64,000 bases of DNA, from positions 2,852,001-2,916,000 of the forward strand of contig NZ_JACHIS010000001.1 in the NCBI RefSeq assembly GCF_014203365.1, written 5' to 3'. The stretch is from Actinoalloteichus hymeniacidonis (GTDB taxonomy: Bacteria; Actinomycetota; Actinomycetes; Mycobacteriales; Pseudonocardiaceae). Of this stretch, positions 23,892 to 31,895 are shown one piece after another. Below the pieces are notes generated by a model that searched no databases, was not told the origin of the DNA, and saw only the letters and a list, made by a program, of their open reading frames with translations. The position numbers and the translations under genes are program-made. Position 1 is the first letter of the stretch, and each line of letters starts with the position of its first letter.

Positions 23892-26696
23892 TCAGTTGTG
23901 GCGATGCTCGCTCTCGTGGATCAACCCTCGGACGGCGCCCGCCTGTGGATCGCCCAGCTCGTCGAAGAGGGCCAGGGCTCGCCGCCGGTCGGCCTGCGCG
24001 GTCTCGACATCGCCTGCCGCATCGAGCGCCCGAGCCAGATTGACCAGGGCTCGGGCCACCGTTCGCTTGTCGCCCACCGCCTCGCTGGCGATGGCCGCGT
24101 CACGATGACAGCGGGCCGCCTCCAGATAGTCGCCGTCGTCGTACAACAGGTCGCCGAAGGTGGTCAGCGTGTACCGCAGGCTCGCCTGGTCCGCCATGGC
24201 GTGCTGGATGCGCAGCGCCTCCTCCAGACAGCCGGTGGCCTCCGTCCGGAGGCCCAGCTCGCGCAGCGTGTCGCCGAGATTGCTCAGGCAGATGCCCTCG
24301 CCCTGGCTGTCCTCGGTGGCCTTGAACAGCGGAACGGCCCGTTCGAAGCACTCCCTTGCCTCGTCGAGGCGTCGAAGGTCGATATAGGCGACCCCGACGT
24401 TGTTGAGGTTCCAGGCGAGGCTGTTGGCGTCGCCGACCTCCTCCAGGATGGACTGCGCCTGCTGGTAGGCGTTCAACGCCTCGTTGAACCGCTGAAGATC
24501 GTGGTAGGCGATGCCCAATCCCCGCCAGATGATGGCTTGACCATGGCGGTCGGCGAGCGTCGTGGCCGCCGAGAGCGCGATCCGGTGGCTGGCGAGCCAA
24601 TCGTTCCAATGGCTGCGTCGATAGTGGAAGTTGAGCAACACCGCGGGCAACTGCCAGGCGATCGCCAGGAGTTTCTGGTCGGCAGAGGCACGGATGGCGG
24701 CGACCAGCCCGGCACGCTCGGCCTCGTACCACGCGAGGGCCTGTTCGTGATCGCCGAAGGTCGGTGCAGGCTGCTCGGTGAGCAGGGGTTGCAGGCGCAC
24801 GGGTTGTCCGCGATGCGGCTCGACCTTGCGGCGGGCCGCCTCCGCCGCATGCAGATACCAACTTGCCAGCCGGTGCAGTGCCGACCGGCGATCGTCGTCG
24901 GACTCCTCGGCGCGGGCGCACTCCCTGGCGAAGGTCAGCAGCAGATCGTGGAGGCGATACCGGCCGGGCGTGGCCTGATGCACGAGATGCTCGTCCAGCA
25001 GGTCCTCCAACAGCGACTCCGAGTCATCCGGGTGCAGGTCGCCGAGCGCGGCCGCGGTCGCGGGCGTGACGTCGTCGCCGGGGTGCAGGCCGAGTAGCCG
25101 GAACATCCGTTGATGCCGCGCGGGCAACGCCCGGTAGGAGAGATCGAAGACGGCCTGGATGCCCACCGCTCCCGCCGAGAGCCTGGCGAGCCGACGCTCG
25201 GCGTCGTCCAAGCGGTCCGCCACGTCGCCGATGGTCCACAACGGGCGGTTGCGCAACCGCCTGGCGGCCAGCACCACCGCCAGCGGCAACCCGCCGCACA
25301 ACTCGACGACCCGTCGCGCGGTCTCGGGCTCGGCCTCGGCTCGGCCGTCGCCCGCGATGCGGCCGAACAACTCGAGGGCATCCTCGACGGCCAGCACCTC
25401 CAGCGGCACCGGTCGGGTTCCGTCCAGCCCGGGGAACCGACGCCTGCTGGTGATCAGGACCAGGCAGTCGGGCGTACCGGGGAGCAGCGGTTTGATCTGT
25501 TCCTCGGAGGCAGCATTGTCCAACAGGACCAACACACGCCTGCCGACCAGCCGATCGCGATACAACACCGAGCGTGCTTCGACGCCATGCGGGATCTGCT
25601 GGCCGGGAACGCCCAGCAATCGCAGGAAACCGGCCAATACCTCGGCCGGGTCCGCCGGGGCGTGTTCCGGATCGAACCCGTGCAGGTCCGTCCACAGCTG
25701 CATCTCCTCGAATCGGCCCTGAGCGACGATCCGGTGTGCTGCGTGCACCGCCAGTCGGGTCTTGCCGACGCCTGCCATGCCCTCGATGGCGATGACGGGT
25801 GGCGCGGTGGAGCGGGACCCGCCGTGTTCCTCGACGATCCGCAGCAGCGCACCCAGCTCCATCTCTCGGCCGGTGAACTCGGTGATGTCCATCGGCAGCT
25901 GGCGGTAGGCGCGGGCGATCGAGACGGTGTCCGTGTCGGCCTCGGACTCGTCGGGGGAATCCGAGAGCAGGATCTCCTGGTGCAGACGTTGCAGTCGGGT
26001 GCCCGGCTCGATACCGAGCTCCTCGACGAGGCGTGCTCTGGCCTGCGCGAACGCCGCGAGCGCCTCGGCCTGACGCCCACCTCGATAGAAGGCGAGGATG
26101 AGTTGCGCCCACAGCTCCTCGCGGTAGGGATGCTCCAGGACCAGCGAGCGGAGCCCACCGACGACCAGGTCGGGCCGACCGAGCGCGATCCGAGCCCTGG
26201 CGTGCTGCTCCACCATGGTCAGCCGTAGGTCTTCGATTCGACTCGACTCGGTGGTCAGCAGCGTTCCGAGCACGGCGCCTTCCATCGGTCTACCGCGCCA
26301 CAGGTCCAGCGCGCGCTCCGCGTGATCGGCCGCCGAGGTGAAGTCGCCGCGCTCGATGGCGGCCTCGGCCTGTCTGGCCTGGTTCTCGAACACGGTGAGG
26401 TCCAGCTCGCCATCGTGGACCGTCAGCCGATAACCGCCGGGTTCGGTGGCCAGCCGGTCGTCGGAGTCGCCCGCTGCCCGCAGCGCACGGCGCAGTCCCG
26501 CCACATAGGTGCGGATGTTGGATTCCGGCGACACGGGCGGCGTCTCCCACACCGCCTCGGCGAGATAGCCGGTACCGGCCACCTCGTTCGCTCGGAGCAG
26601 GAGCGCCGCGAGCACCGATCGTTGGCGACGACCGCCCATCGAGACCGTCTGGCCGGCGCAACGCACCTCCAGCGGCCCTAGAAGTCGAAACTCCAC
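23892..26696 (-). CDS. SARP/AfsR-type regulator: OmpR-like HTH, BTAD, NB-ARC ATPase, TPR
   Basis: This transcription activator of 934 residues has four parts. An OmpR-like winged helix spans about 1-95 (FRLLGPLEVRCAGQ, GGRRQRSVLAALLL, SNIRTYVAGLRRAL). A bacterial transcriptional activation domain follows to about 255 (PYREELWAQLILAFYRGGRQAEALAAF). The NB-ARC ATPase (about 280-570) has Walker A GMAGVGKT (Lys312), Walker B VLVLLDNA and GLPLAVVLAARRL. A TPR domain spans about 700-930. Such proteins usually activate specialised-metabolite or morphological genes and gate activity through ATP and TPR ligand sensing. The start is GTG 26696. 11-bp-phased repeats typical of SARP sites lie upstream, so autoregulation is possible. 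Confidence 0.92.
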   Translation of the reverse strand: MEFRLLGPLEVRCAGQTVSMGGRRQRSVLAALLLRANEVAGTGYLAEAVWETPPVSPESNIRTYVAGLRRALRAAGDSDDRLATEPGGYRLTVHDGELDLTVFENQARQAEAAIERGDFTSAADHAERALDLWRGRPMEGAVLGTLLTTESSRIEDLRLTMVEQHARARIALGRPDLVVGGLRSLVLEHPYREELWAQLILAFYRGGRQAEALAAFAQARARLVEELGIEPGTRLQRLHQEILLSDSPDESEADTDTVSIARAYRQLPMDITEFTGREMELGALLRIVEEHGGSRSTAPPVIAIEGMAGVGKTRLAVHAAHRIVAQGRFEEMQLWTDLHGFDPEHAPADPAEVLAGFLRLLGVPGQQIPHGVEARSVLYRDRLVGRRVLVLLDNAASEEQIKPLLPGTPDCLVLITSRRRFPGLDGTRPVPLEVLAVEDALELFGRIAGDGRAEAEPETARRVVELCGGLPLAVVLAARRLRNRPLWTIGDVADRLDDAERRLARLSAGAVGIQAVFDLSYRALPARHQRMFRLLGLHPGDDVTPATAAALGDLHPDDSESLLEDLLDEHLVHQATPGRYRLHDLLLTFARECARAEESDDDRRSALHRLASWYLHAAEAARRKVEPHRGQPVRLQPLLTEQPAPTFGDHEQALAWYEAERAGLVAAIRASADQKLLAIAWQLPAVLLNFHYRRSHWNDWLASHRIALSAATTLADRHGQAIIWRGLGIAYHDLQRFNEALNAYQQAQSILEEVGDANSLAWNLNNVGVAYIDLRRLDEARECFERAVPLFKATEDSQGEGICLSNLGDTLRELGLRTEATGCLEEALRIQHAMADQASLRYTLTTFGDLLYDDGDYLEAARCHRDAAIASEAVGDKRTVARALVNLARALDAAGDVETAQADRRRALALFDELGDPQAGAVRGLIHESEHRHN

Positions 26697-26861
26697 CTGT
26701 CACCCCGTGTTTACCGTCGGGCACTGTAGTAGATCAAACGTCGTAATCGGTGGTGGGCAGAGCATCGCGGCCGATCACGCAGTGTCACATGGTTGGAAGA
26801 TCTCCGCGAGTCCTTGGGTTGATCTTCGAATCTACTCGGTATCCGTCCTGCTTTGTGCGGA

Positions 26862-26890
26862 ATCTGTGCGCGATCTGGGCTGGATCGCGG
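26862..26890. promoter_or_regulatory. 11-bp-phased heptad repeats, set 1 (possible SARP box)
   Basis: ATCTGTG, ATCTGGG and ATCGCGG begin at 26862, 26873 and 26884, each 11 bases apart. Heptads separated by four bases are the usual binding pattern of SARP/BTAD regulators, and a SARP gene starts 166 bases away. Confidence 0.4.
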
Positions 26891-26926
26891 GCAAACTGTC
26901 CGGTTGGGCCGCCGACTAGTGGCGAT

Positions 26927-26974
26927 CCGCCAGATTTGCTCACTCTAGGTGTTGAGCAAGTCCACATCTGGCGG
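26927..26974. repeat. Long interrupted inverted repeat
   Basis: CCGCCAGAT (26927-26935) pairs with ATCTGGCGG (26966-26974), and TTGCTCA (26936-26942) pairs with TGAGCAA (26953-26959). This leaves a 10-base loop and a GTCCAC bulge on one side. It could be an RNA hairpin or a two-tier operator. Confidence 0.6.
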
Positions 26975-27012
26975 AATATTGCCCTGATCCTTGCTCTACC
27001 GGACCAGCAGGC

Positions 27013-27045
27013 TGATCTGTGCGTGATCTGTGCATGTGATTAGGG
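27013..27045. promoter_or_regulatory. 11-bp-phased heptad repeats, set 2 (possible SARP box)
   Basis: TGATCTGTGCG and TGATCTGTGCA begin at 27013 and 27024, followed at 27035 by TGTGATTAGGG. The first two units are identical over ten bases. The phasing matches set 1. Confidence 0.45.
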
Positions 27046-27956
27046 ATGATCGAGGCACGGAAGAAGGAACGTCCACGACTCCGCTGACGCTCGACGAAGC
27101 TGGCTGTGCCGGTCTGCCCACACCGGCGCACCCGCATATTCGTCGGCGCAGCGGGATGAGGAGCGAACCAACGACCGTCGAGTTCGCCGCCGTCGGTACT
27201 CGCAGCGCCGCAGGCACCCCTGCCGCCCGTGCTCGTCGGAGGCGTTCCCCGATCGGTGACCGAGATGGAGAACGGAGCAGAGATCGTGTGCAGTCCCACG
27301 GCGTGCTGTCCGGGTGCCCGGACGGCGCACCCAACGCCGCGTGACTTCGATGGCCGAAGCGGCCCAGGTCCTCTCGTCGAGAACGAGCGACCGAGGTATG
27401 CCGGTCCTCCGTCTGTCCGTCCCGGTGTAGTAGAGCGTGAACAATTCGCATCCGGTTGTCACCGAAACAGCCGCCGACTCGCTCCGGTGGCCAGCGGATT
27501 GCGAATAGGTCCGGCTCGGCGTCGCAGTGGAACACGGTACGAGAGAAGTGTGGTTATTCGTTCGTTGTCAGCGTAGGAGTCGAAGGGGGTAGGCACGTCG
27601 ACTTCTTCGCCGAATCGGTGTCGCGTCCCTGTCTCCCGGGTCTGAGGGGTGTCGGGAGCCAGGGTGCGACCGCCGGAGCATGCCCGGGATGGGTGGTGCG
27701 GAAATCGTGATACCGGAGCGACGGTATTGATCCCTGTATCGGATCGTTATCCCGCGAAGCGGTCCGAATCGCACTATCCGGCCCGGCGGCTGCGGGTATG
27801 GATTTAAGGTGCGGGAACATTCTCGGGCTGTTTAGTGTCCGCTCCGGTGGTCCGGCCCGTGGTTCTCGTTTATATGTGGGTTGTCTGTCGTAGTTGAAAC
27901 CTTTATTTCATATTGAATGTTTTTCGCCCTAACAAGAAGAGAGAGGTGAGTTCATC

Positions 27957-28025
27957 ATGCCGGTACAGCACCGCCCCGCCGTATCCGACGTCGGCGAGTT
28001 CTCCTGGTCCGCGCTCGCGAATTGA
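27957..28025 (+). CDS. 22-residue peptide ORF (leader peptide or small secreted/modified peptide)
   Basis: ATG at 27957 has a near-ideal ribosome site (GAGGTGA, 27943-27949) seven bases upstream and an AT-rich region before that, with TTGAAA at 27894. The peptide begins MPVQHRPAV and ends EFSWSALAN. There is no Cys. A 15-bp hairpin starts eleven bases after the stop. The combination of strong ribosome site, short ORF and hairpin suggests either a leader peptide with attenuator or a discrete peptide transcript with its own terminator. No modification enzyme lies next to it. I do not recognise the family. Confidence 0.5.
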   Translation: MPVQHRPAVSDVGEFSWSALAN

Positions 28026-28035
28026 GTGCATTCCC

Positions 28036-28072
28036 GGCCCCGGCGGGTGGTGGGAGTCCACCTGCCGGGGCC
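28036..28072 (+). terminator. Strong hairpin after the 22-residue ORF
   Basis: A 15-bp stem with one G-U pair (28036-28050 with 28058-28072) closes a 7-base loop, followed by ATATCTCTTC. It can act as terminator or attenuator for the downstream genes. Confidence 0.65.
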
Positions 28073-28242
28073 ATATCTCTTCGGAGCCCATGAGTGGGGT
28101 ATCGGGCGAACGGTAGACGAAAGTAGGTACCGGCTCGTCGATCTCTCGACCTTCGGCGACTGGTCGCGGCGCGGACCGAACTCTAGCGTTCGAACAAGCA
28201 GGAAGTTCGACGCCAAGCCGCAGGGACCGGAGCCGACCGACG

Positions 28243-28962
28243 ATGCCCCCCACAGACCCCGCCATGCCCGGCCACGATCGAGGCTCGGTGCCGACCGTAC
28301 TGGGGTTGGCACCTGGGATCTCTCGGCTGCTCTTCTTCGGCGGACCGGCCCTGGGATTGATCCTGGGCTCCCAGCTGCCCAACTTGCTCGACTGGGCCAC
28401 CGCGCAGCGTTGGCTACCACTGCCGGGGCCGCTCACCCTCCTTGCGGAGCTCGAGGGCCCCTGGCCTGTCATCGGCTGCGCGTCGGCCTGCGCGCTCGGC
28501 GCCGTGGCCATCGCGTTCATCGCCGTCCATGAATCGCTACGCCTGCGTATCAGCGCCGACGAGATCCACCTCGAGCGGGAGGGACGGGGTCGCACCGTCG
28601 GCCGGTCCGAGGTGGATTCGGTGTTCCTCGATGGGAAACACCTGGTGGTCCTCGACCACGAATCGCGCCAGGTGATCCGCGAGCCGTACGACGAGCATCC
28701 CGCCACACTGGCTCGGACATTCCGTGCCCACGGTTATCCGTGGCGAGACGAGGACCCGCACGCCGCATTGTTCCGCCGTTGGGTTCGAGACACCCCGGAG
28801 CTGTCCTCGGCCGTCAACGCCGTGCTCGCCGCGAGGGAGATCGTGCTGGAGAAGAAGGCAGGCCGCGACGCCGACGAACTGCGCGTCGAGTCGGCTCGAC
28901 TCGGTGTCGTGGTCCGAGATGACGGTGTCCGGCAGTATTGGCGGCCGTTGGTGCACTCGTGA
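28243..28962 (+). CDS. YqeB-like membrane protein upstream of a two-component system
   Basis: The 239-residue protein has two N-terminal membrane helices (SRLLFFGGPALGLILGSQLPN and VIGCASACALGAVAIAFIAVHESL) and a cytoplasmic part. The latter begins with a PH-like segment (LRLRISADEIHLEREGRGRTVGRSEVDSVFLDGKHLVVLD) and ends in an acidic helical tail. The arrangement resembles YqeB-family proteins; the role is unknown. Its stop overlaps the start of the histidine kinase gene, so it is the first gene of a three-gene unit and may modulate the kinase. Confidence 0.7.
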   Translation: MPPTDPAMPGHDRGSVPTVLGLAPGISRLLFFGGPALGLILGSQLPNLLDWATAQRWLPLPGPLTLLAELEGPWPVIGCASACALGAVAIAFIAVHESLRLRISADEIHLEREGRGRTVGRSEVDSVFLDGKHLVVLDHESRQVIREPYDEHPATLARTFRAHGYPWRDEDPHAALFRRWVRDTPELSSAVNAVLAAREIVLEKKAGRDADELRVESARLGVVVRDDGVRQYWRPLVHS

Positions 28963-30155
28963 CCGCGGATCGCCGCAGCCGCCGGGAGTGGCTCTTCGAC
29001 ATCCGGGGTGTCGTCTTCGGACTGATGCTGGGCTTGCTGCTCATGGTGGAAGCGGCCGCGTCGGGCACCGTCGTACCCACTCGCACCGTGGAATACGGGG
29101 TCTTCATCGGGCTCGGCTGTGTCGCGTGTCTGTTGTTGTGGTGGCGTCGCCCAGCGCCGCTGGCGATCGCGGCCACCACGATGGTCCTCGGACTGGTCTC
29201 GCCTTTCGCGGGAGCCGCAGGCCTGATCGCCCTGTTCACCCTGGCGGTGGTGCGACGCTGGCAGCAGGCGACGGCGATCGCACTGGTCAGTCTGCTGCTC
29301 GCCGTGCCGCTCGCCGTGCGCTACCCGGACCCCGAACTGGGTGTGGTGGGCACCAACATGCTGAACGTATTGCTGTTGGCAGTGGTTCTCTTCGGCGGCA
29401 TGGTGATCCGAGCCCGACGCGAGTTGGTGCTCTCCCTGCGCGAGCGTGCGGTCCGGGCCGAATCGGAGGCCGACCTGCGCGCCGAACGAGCCCGCAGCCT
29501 GGAGCGCGAGCGGATCGCGCGCGAGATGCACGATGTGCTGGCCCATCGCATCTCCCTCGTGAGTCTGCATGCCGGTGCCCTGGAGGTTCGGCGCGATCTG
29601 TCCGCCGAGGAGGTCGCCGGTGCCGCGGCCACCATCCGAGCCAGCGCGTATCAGGCGATGCGGGACCTGCGTGAGCTGCTCGGCGTGCTGCGAGCGGGAG
29701 ACGGGGACCCGGGCCTGCGGCCGCCGCCGAGCCTGGCCGAACTCGGGGATCTGGTGGCGGAGAACCGGACGGCGGGGATCCGGGTCGAGTTCACGGATCG
29801 CCTTCCCGACGGATTCGAACCCGCCGCATCGGTGCAGCGCACCGCGTACCGGGTAGTGCAGGAAGGTCTGACCAACAGCAGGCGGCATGCGCCCGGCGCG
29901 AGGGTGTGCATCCTGGTGGAGCGCCTAGGGGCGGACCTGCATGTCCGGCTGCGCAGCATGCTCGAGGAGAGGCGGCCGCCGACCACCGGAGATGATGCTG
30001 TGCCCGTCGTCGACCCCGCCGGTTCGGGAACCGGGCTGGTGGGATTGACCGAGCGAGTCGAATTGGTCGGCGGTCGGATCGACCATGGCATCCGCCGTGT
30101 CGACAACGCCGACCTCGTCTTCGATCTGGAAGTCTGGCTGCCGTGCTCGAACTGA
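28959..30155 (+). CDS. Sensor histidine kinase, HisKA_3 type
   Basis: This NarL-type two-component sensor of 398 residues starts at GTG 28959, overlapping the previous stop by three bases. Residues of about 15-155 form four to five membrane helices. The dimerisation helix contains ERERIAREMHDVLAHRISLVSLHAG, where the His of EMHDVLAH is the phosphorylation site. The ATPase part has the N-box VVQEGLTNSRRHAPGA and a glycine-rich GSGTGLVGLTERVELVGG. The usual DNG-type G1 box is replaced by RLRSMLEE, a change seen in some actinobacterial kinases. The signal is unknown. The response regulator lies 67 bases downstream. Confidence 0.9.
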   Translation: MTADRRSRREWLFDIRGVVFGLMLGLLLMVEAAASGTVVPTRTVEYGVFIGLGCVACLLLWWRRPAPLAIAATTMVLGLVSPFAGAAGLIALFTLAVVRRWQQATAIALVSLLLAVPLAVRYPDPELGVVGTNMLNVLLLAVVLFGGMVIRARRELVLSLRERAVRAESEADLRAERARSLERERIAREMHDVLAHRISLVSLHAGALEVRRDLSAEEVAGAAATIRASAYQAMRDLRELLGVLRAGDGDPGLRPPPSLAELGDLVAENRTAGIRVEFTDRLPDGFEPAASVQRTAYRVVQEGLTNSRRHAPGARVCILVERLGADLHVRLRSMLEERRPPTTGDDAVPVVDPAGSGTGLVGLTERVELVGGRIDHGIRRVDNADLVFDLEVWLPCSN

Positions 30156-30222
30156 TCCACTTCCCCGTCGCAACCGGCTGTCGGCGGACGCTCGCTTCCA
30201 GGCGCCGTTCGGGTGGTCCACG

Positions 30223-30915
30223 GTGATCCGGGTGCTGATCGCGGACGACGATGCCCTGGTCCGTTCCGGGCTCACCATGATGCTCGGTGGGGGCGAGGGC
30301 ATCGAGGTGGTGGCCCAGGCCGCCGACGGACTCGATGCCCTCGACGCGGTGCGAAGGCTGCAACCCGACGTGGTGCTGATGGACATCCGGATGCCCCGAA
30401 TGGATGGGCTGGCTGCGACCGAGGAGCTGCGCTCGTCCGGTGCCACCCCGGCGATCATCGTGCTCACCACCTTCGACACCGACGAACACGTGATGCGAGC
30501 CCTACGCCTGGGAGCGAACGGCTTCCTCCTCAAGGACACCCCGCCTCGCCGCATCATCGAAGCGGTCCGGCGGGTCGCGGTGGGCGAGACGATGCTGTCG
30601 CCCGCCGTCACCGACCGGTTGATCGGGCACGTCGTGGCCGGTACCGGCGAGCGAGCAGGCAGCCGGACCGACACCGAGGACACCGACGAGCGACGCAGGC
30701 GGCGTCTCCGGGCGCGAACGGCACTGAATGTGCTGACCGATCGGGAACGCGAGGTCGCCGAGGCCATCGGCGCGGGCCGCTCCAACGCGGAGATCGCGGC
30801 GCGGCTGCACGTCACCGTGGCCACCGTCAAGGCGTACGTCTCCCGGGTACTGGCGAAACTCGAGTGTGCCAACCGGGTTCAGATCGCGATCGTGGTCCAC
30901 GAGTCCCGGGACTGA
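30223..30915 (+). CDS. NarL/FixJ-family response regulator
   Basis: The 230-residue regulator has a receiver domain with acidic pocket ADDD at the N-terminus, phosphoacceptor Asp54 in VVLMDIRMPRMDG, a Thr in LTTFD and Lys in FLLKDTPP. After an acidic/basic linker (RTDTEDTDERRRRRLRAR) comes a LuxR-type HTH: LTDREREVAEAIGAGRSNAEIAARLHVTVATVKAYVSRVLAKL. GTG at 30223 is the start because it opens the receiver domain directly. It is the cognate partner of the upstream kinase. Confidence 0.92.
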   Translation: MIRVLIADDDALVRSGLTMMLGGGEGIEVVAQAADGLDALDAVRRLQPDVVLMDIRMPRMDGLAATEELRSSGATPAIIVLTTFDTDEHVMRALRLGANGFLLKDTPPRRIIEAVRRVAVGETMLSPAVTDRLIGHVVAGTGERAGSRTDTEDTDERRRRRLRARTALNVLTDREREVAEAIGAGRSNAEIAARLHVTVATVKAYVSRVLAKLECANRVQIAIVVHESRD

Positions 30916-31054
30916 ACCGACTTGCGCGTCGAGGCCTGCTGCCGCGCCGGATTGGGCCGGGCAGCGGTTGTCCGCAGGCGAGTGGATACGTGATCGTGGA
31001 GCCACGCCGCCGCGTCCGTTCGAGTGTTGTCCACTGCGACGACGGAGGTTCGAG

Positions 31055-31849
31055 ATGCGTATCAGAGTCGGGCTGCTCGCGCTGGTCCTGGCTATCCCGC
31101 TGACCGGCGCGGCCGCCGGTCCACCGGTCGCCGACGCCGCGTGGGAACACGTGGTGAGCGGGTCCTTCGGCGACTACGCCACGTTGGAATCGGAGTGGGA
31201 CTACGGGTATCCGTGGGGCTCCGACCACAATGGTTCCGCCCGCATGTACGGCAGCCCCACCGACCACAACCACGTGTGGCTGGACAACGGCGTGCTGAAC
31301 CTGAAGGCCACCCGTATCGACTGGGACGAGGGCAACAGCAGCGCCGATCCGTTCCTGCCGATCCGCTATCACTCCGGTGCGGTCCACGCCAAGGACCACA
31401 TCGTCGTCAACGATCGGTACCCGTCCTACGAGGTGCGTGGCGAGTTCCAGGCACCCTCGACCCGGGGTACCTGGCCCGCGTTCTGGCTGACCGGCGTCAA
31501 CAGCTGGCCACCGGAAAGCGACATCCTGGAGTACAAGGGCGATGCCAGGAACTGGTTCAACACCTTCCGGAGCCCCTCGGATGTCTCCAGCACCATCGTC
31601 GGAGTCTCCTCGCCCGGCGACTGGCACGAGTACCGGGCGTGGATCACCAAGGTCAACGCCACCGACGTCGATATCCACTACTACCTCGATGGACAGTGGG
31701 TCGCCCAGCACCGCGCGGCAGGCTTCGTGAACCAGCCGCTCTGGGTGATCATCAACCTCCAGATGGAGGGATCCTCGGGCTCGCCGGGACCGACGACGGA
31801 CACGCACTACCGCGCCCGGGACGTCTACATCGGGCGTAGCGCCGCCTGA
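31055..31849 (+). CDS. Secreted GH16-like glycoside hydrolase
   Basis: The 264-residue extracellular protein has a Sec signal peptide (MRIRVGLLALVLAIPLTGAAA). The jelly-roll domain carries the GH16 active-site motif ExDxxE as Glu154-Ser-Asp156-Ile-Leu-Glu159 (PPESDILEYKG), preceded by FQAPSTRGTWPAFWLTG. It should cut beta-glycosidic bonds in a beta-glucan, galactan or related polymer; the subfamily was not resolved. ATG at 31055 has GGAGG six bases upstream. It lies at the edge of the saccharide locus and may feed it. Confidence 0.82.
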   Translation: MRIRVGLLALVLAIPLTGAAAGPPVADAAWEHVVSGSFGDYATLESEWDYGYPWGSDHNGSARMYGSPTDHNHVWLDNGVLNLKATRIDWDEGNSSADPFLPIRYHSGAVHAKDHIVVNDRYPSYEVRGEFQAPSTRGTWPAFWLTGVNSWPPESDILEYKGDARNWFNTFRSPSDVSSTIVGVSSPGDWHEYRAWITKVNATDVDIHYYLDGQWVAQHRAAGFVNQPLWVIINLQMEGSSGSPGPTTDTHYRARDVYIGRSAA

Positions 31850-31895
31850 CTCCGCGCGTCCCGCGACTGCTCCGAACGGAGGAGATCGAGCGCTG

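Larger units (their letters stand above)
26697..27956. other. Long intergenic region upstream of the SARP gene
   Basis: These 1260 bases hold no convincing protein-coding frame on either strand; the open frames found are Arg/Pro/Ser-rich and look like shadows. The region does hold phased repeats (26862-26890 and 27013-27045), a long inverted repeat (26927-26974) and an AT-rich promoter-like end near 27890-27935. An unannotated RNA or several small peptides could lie here. Confidence 0.5.

Noticed and set aside
26996-27535. A 179-codon minus-strand frame upstream of the SARP gene
   Set aside because: Composition is Arg/Ser/Pro-rich, no domain or ribosome site is visible, and it overlaps the repeats.
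27229-27576. A Cys-containing small frame (MENGAEIVCSPTACCPG...) as a possible lanthipeptide-like precursor
   Set aside because: There is no convincing ribosome site and no modification enzyme nearby, and the frame continues into Arg/Pro-rich low-quality sequence.
31055-31849. Assigning the GH16-like enzyme as a specific beta-agarase or laminarinase
   Set aside because: Only the ESDILE active-site motif and fold are visible; subfamily-defining residues could not be judged by eye.
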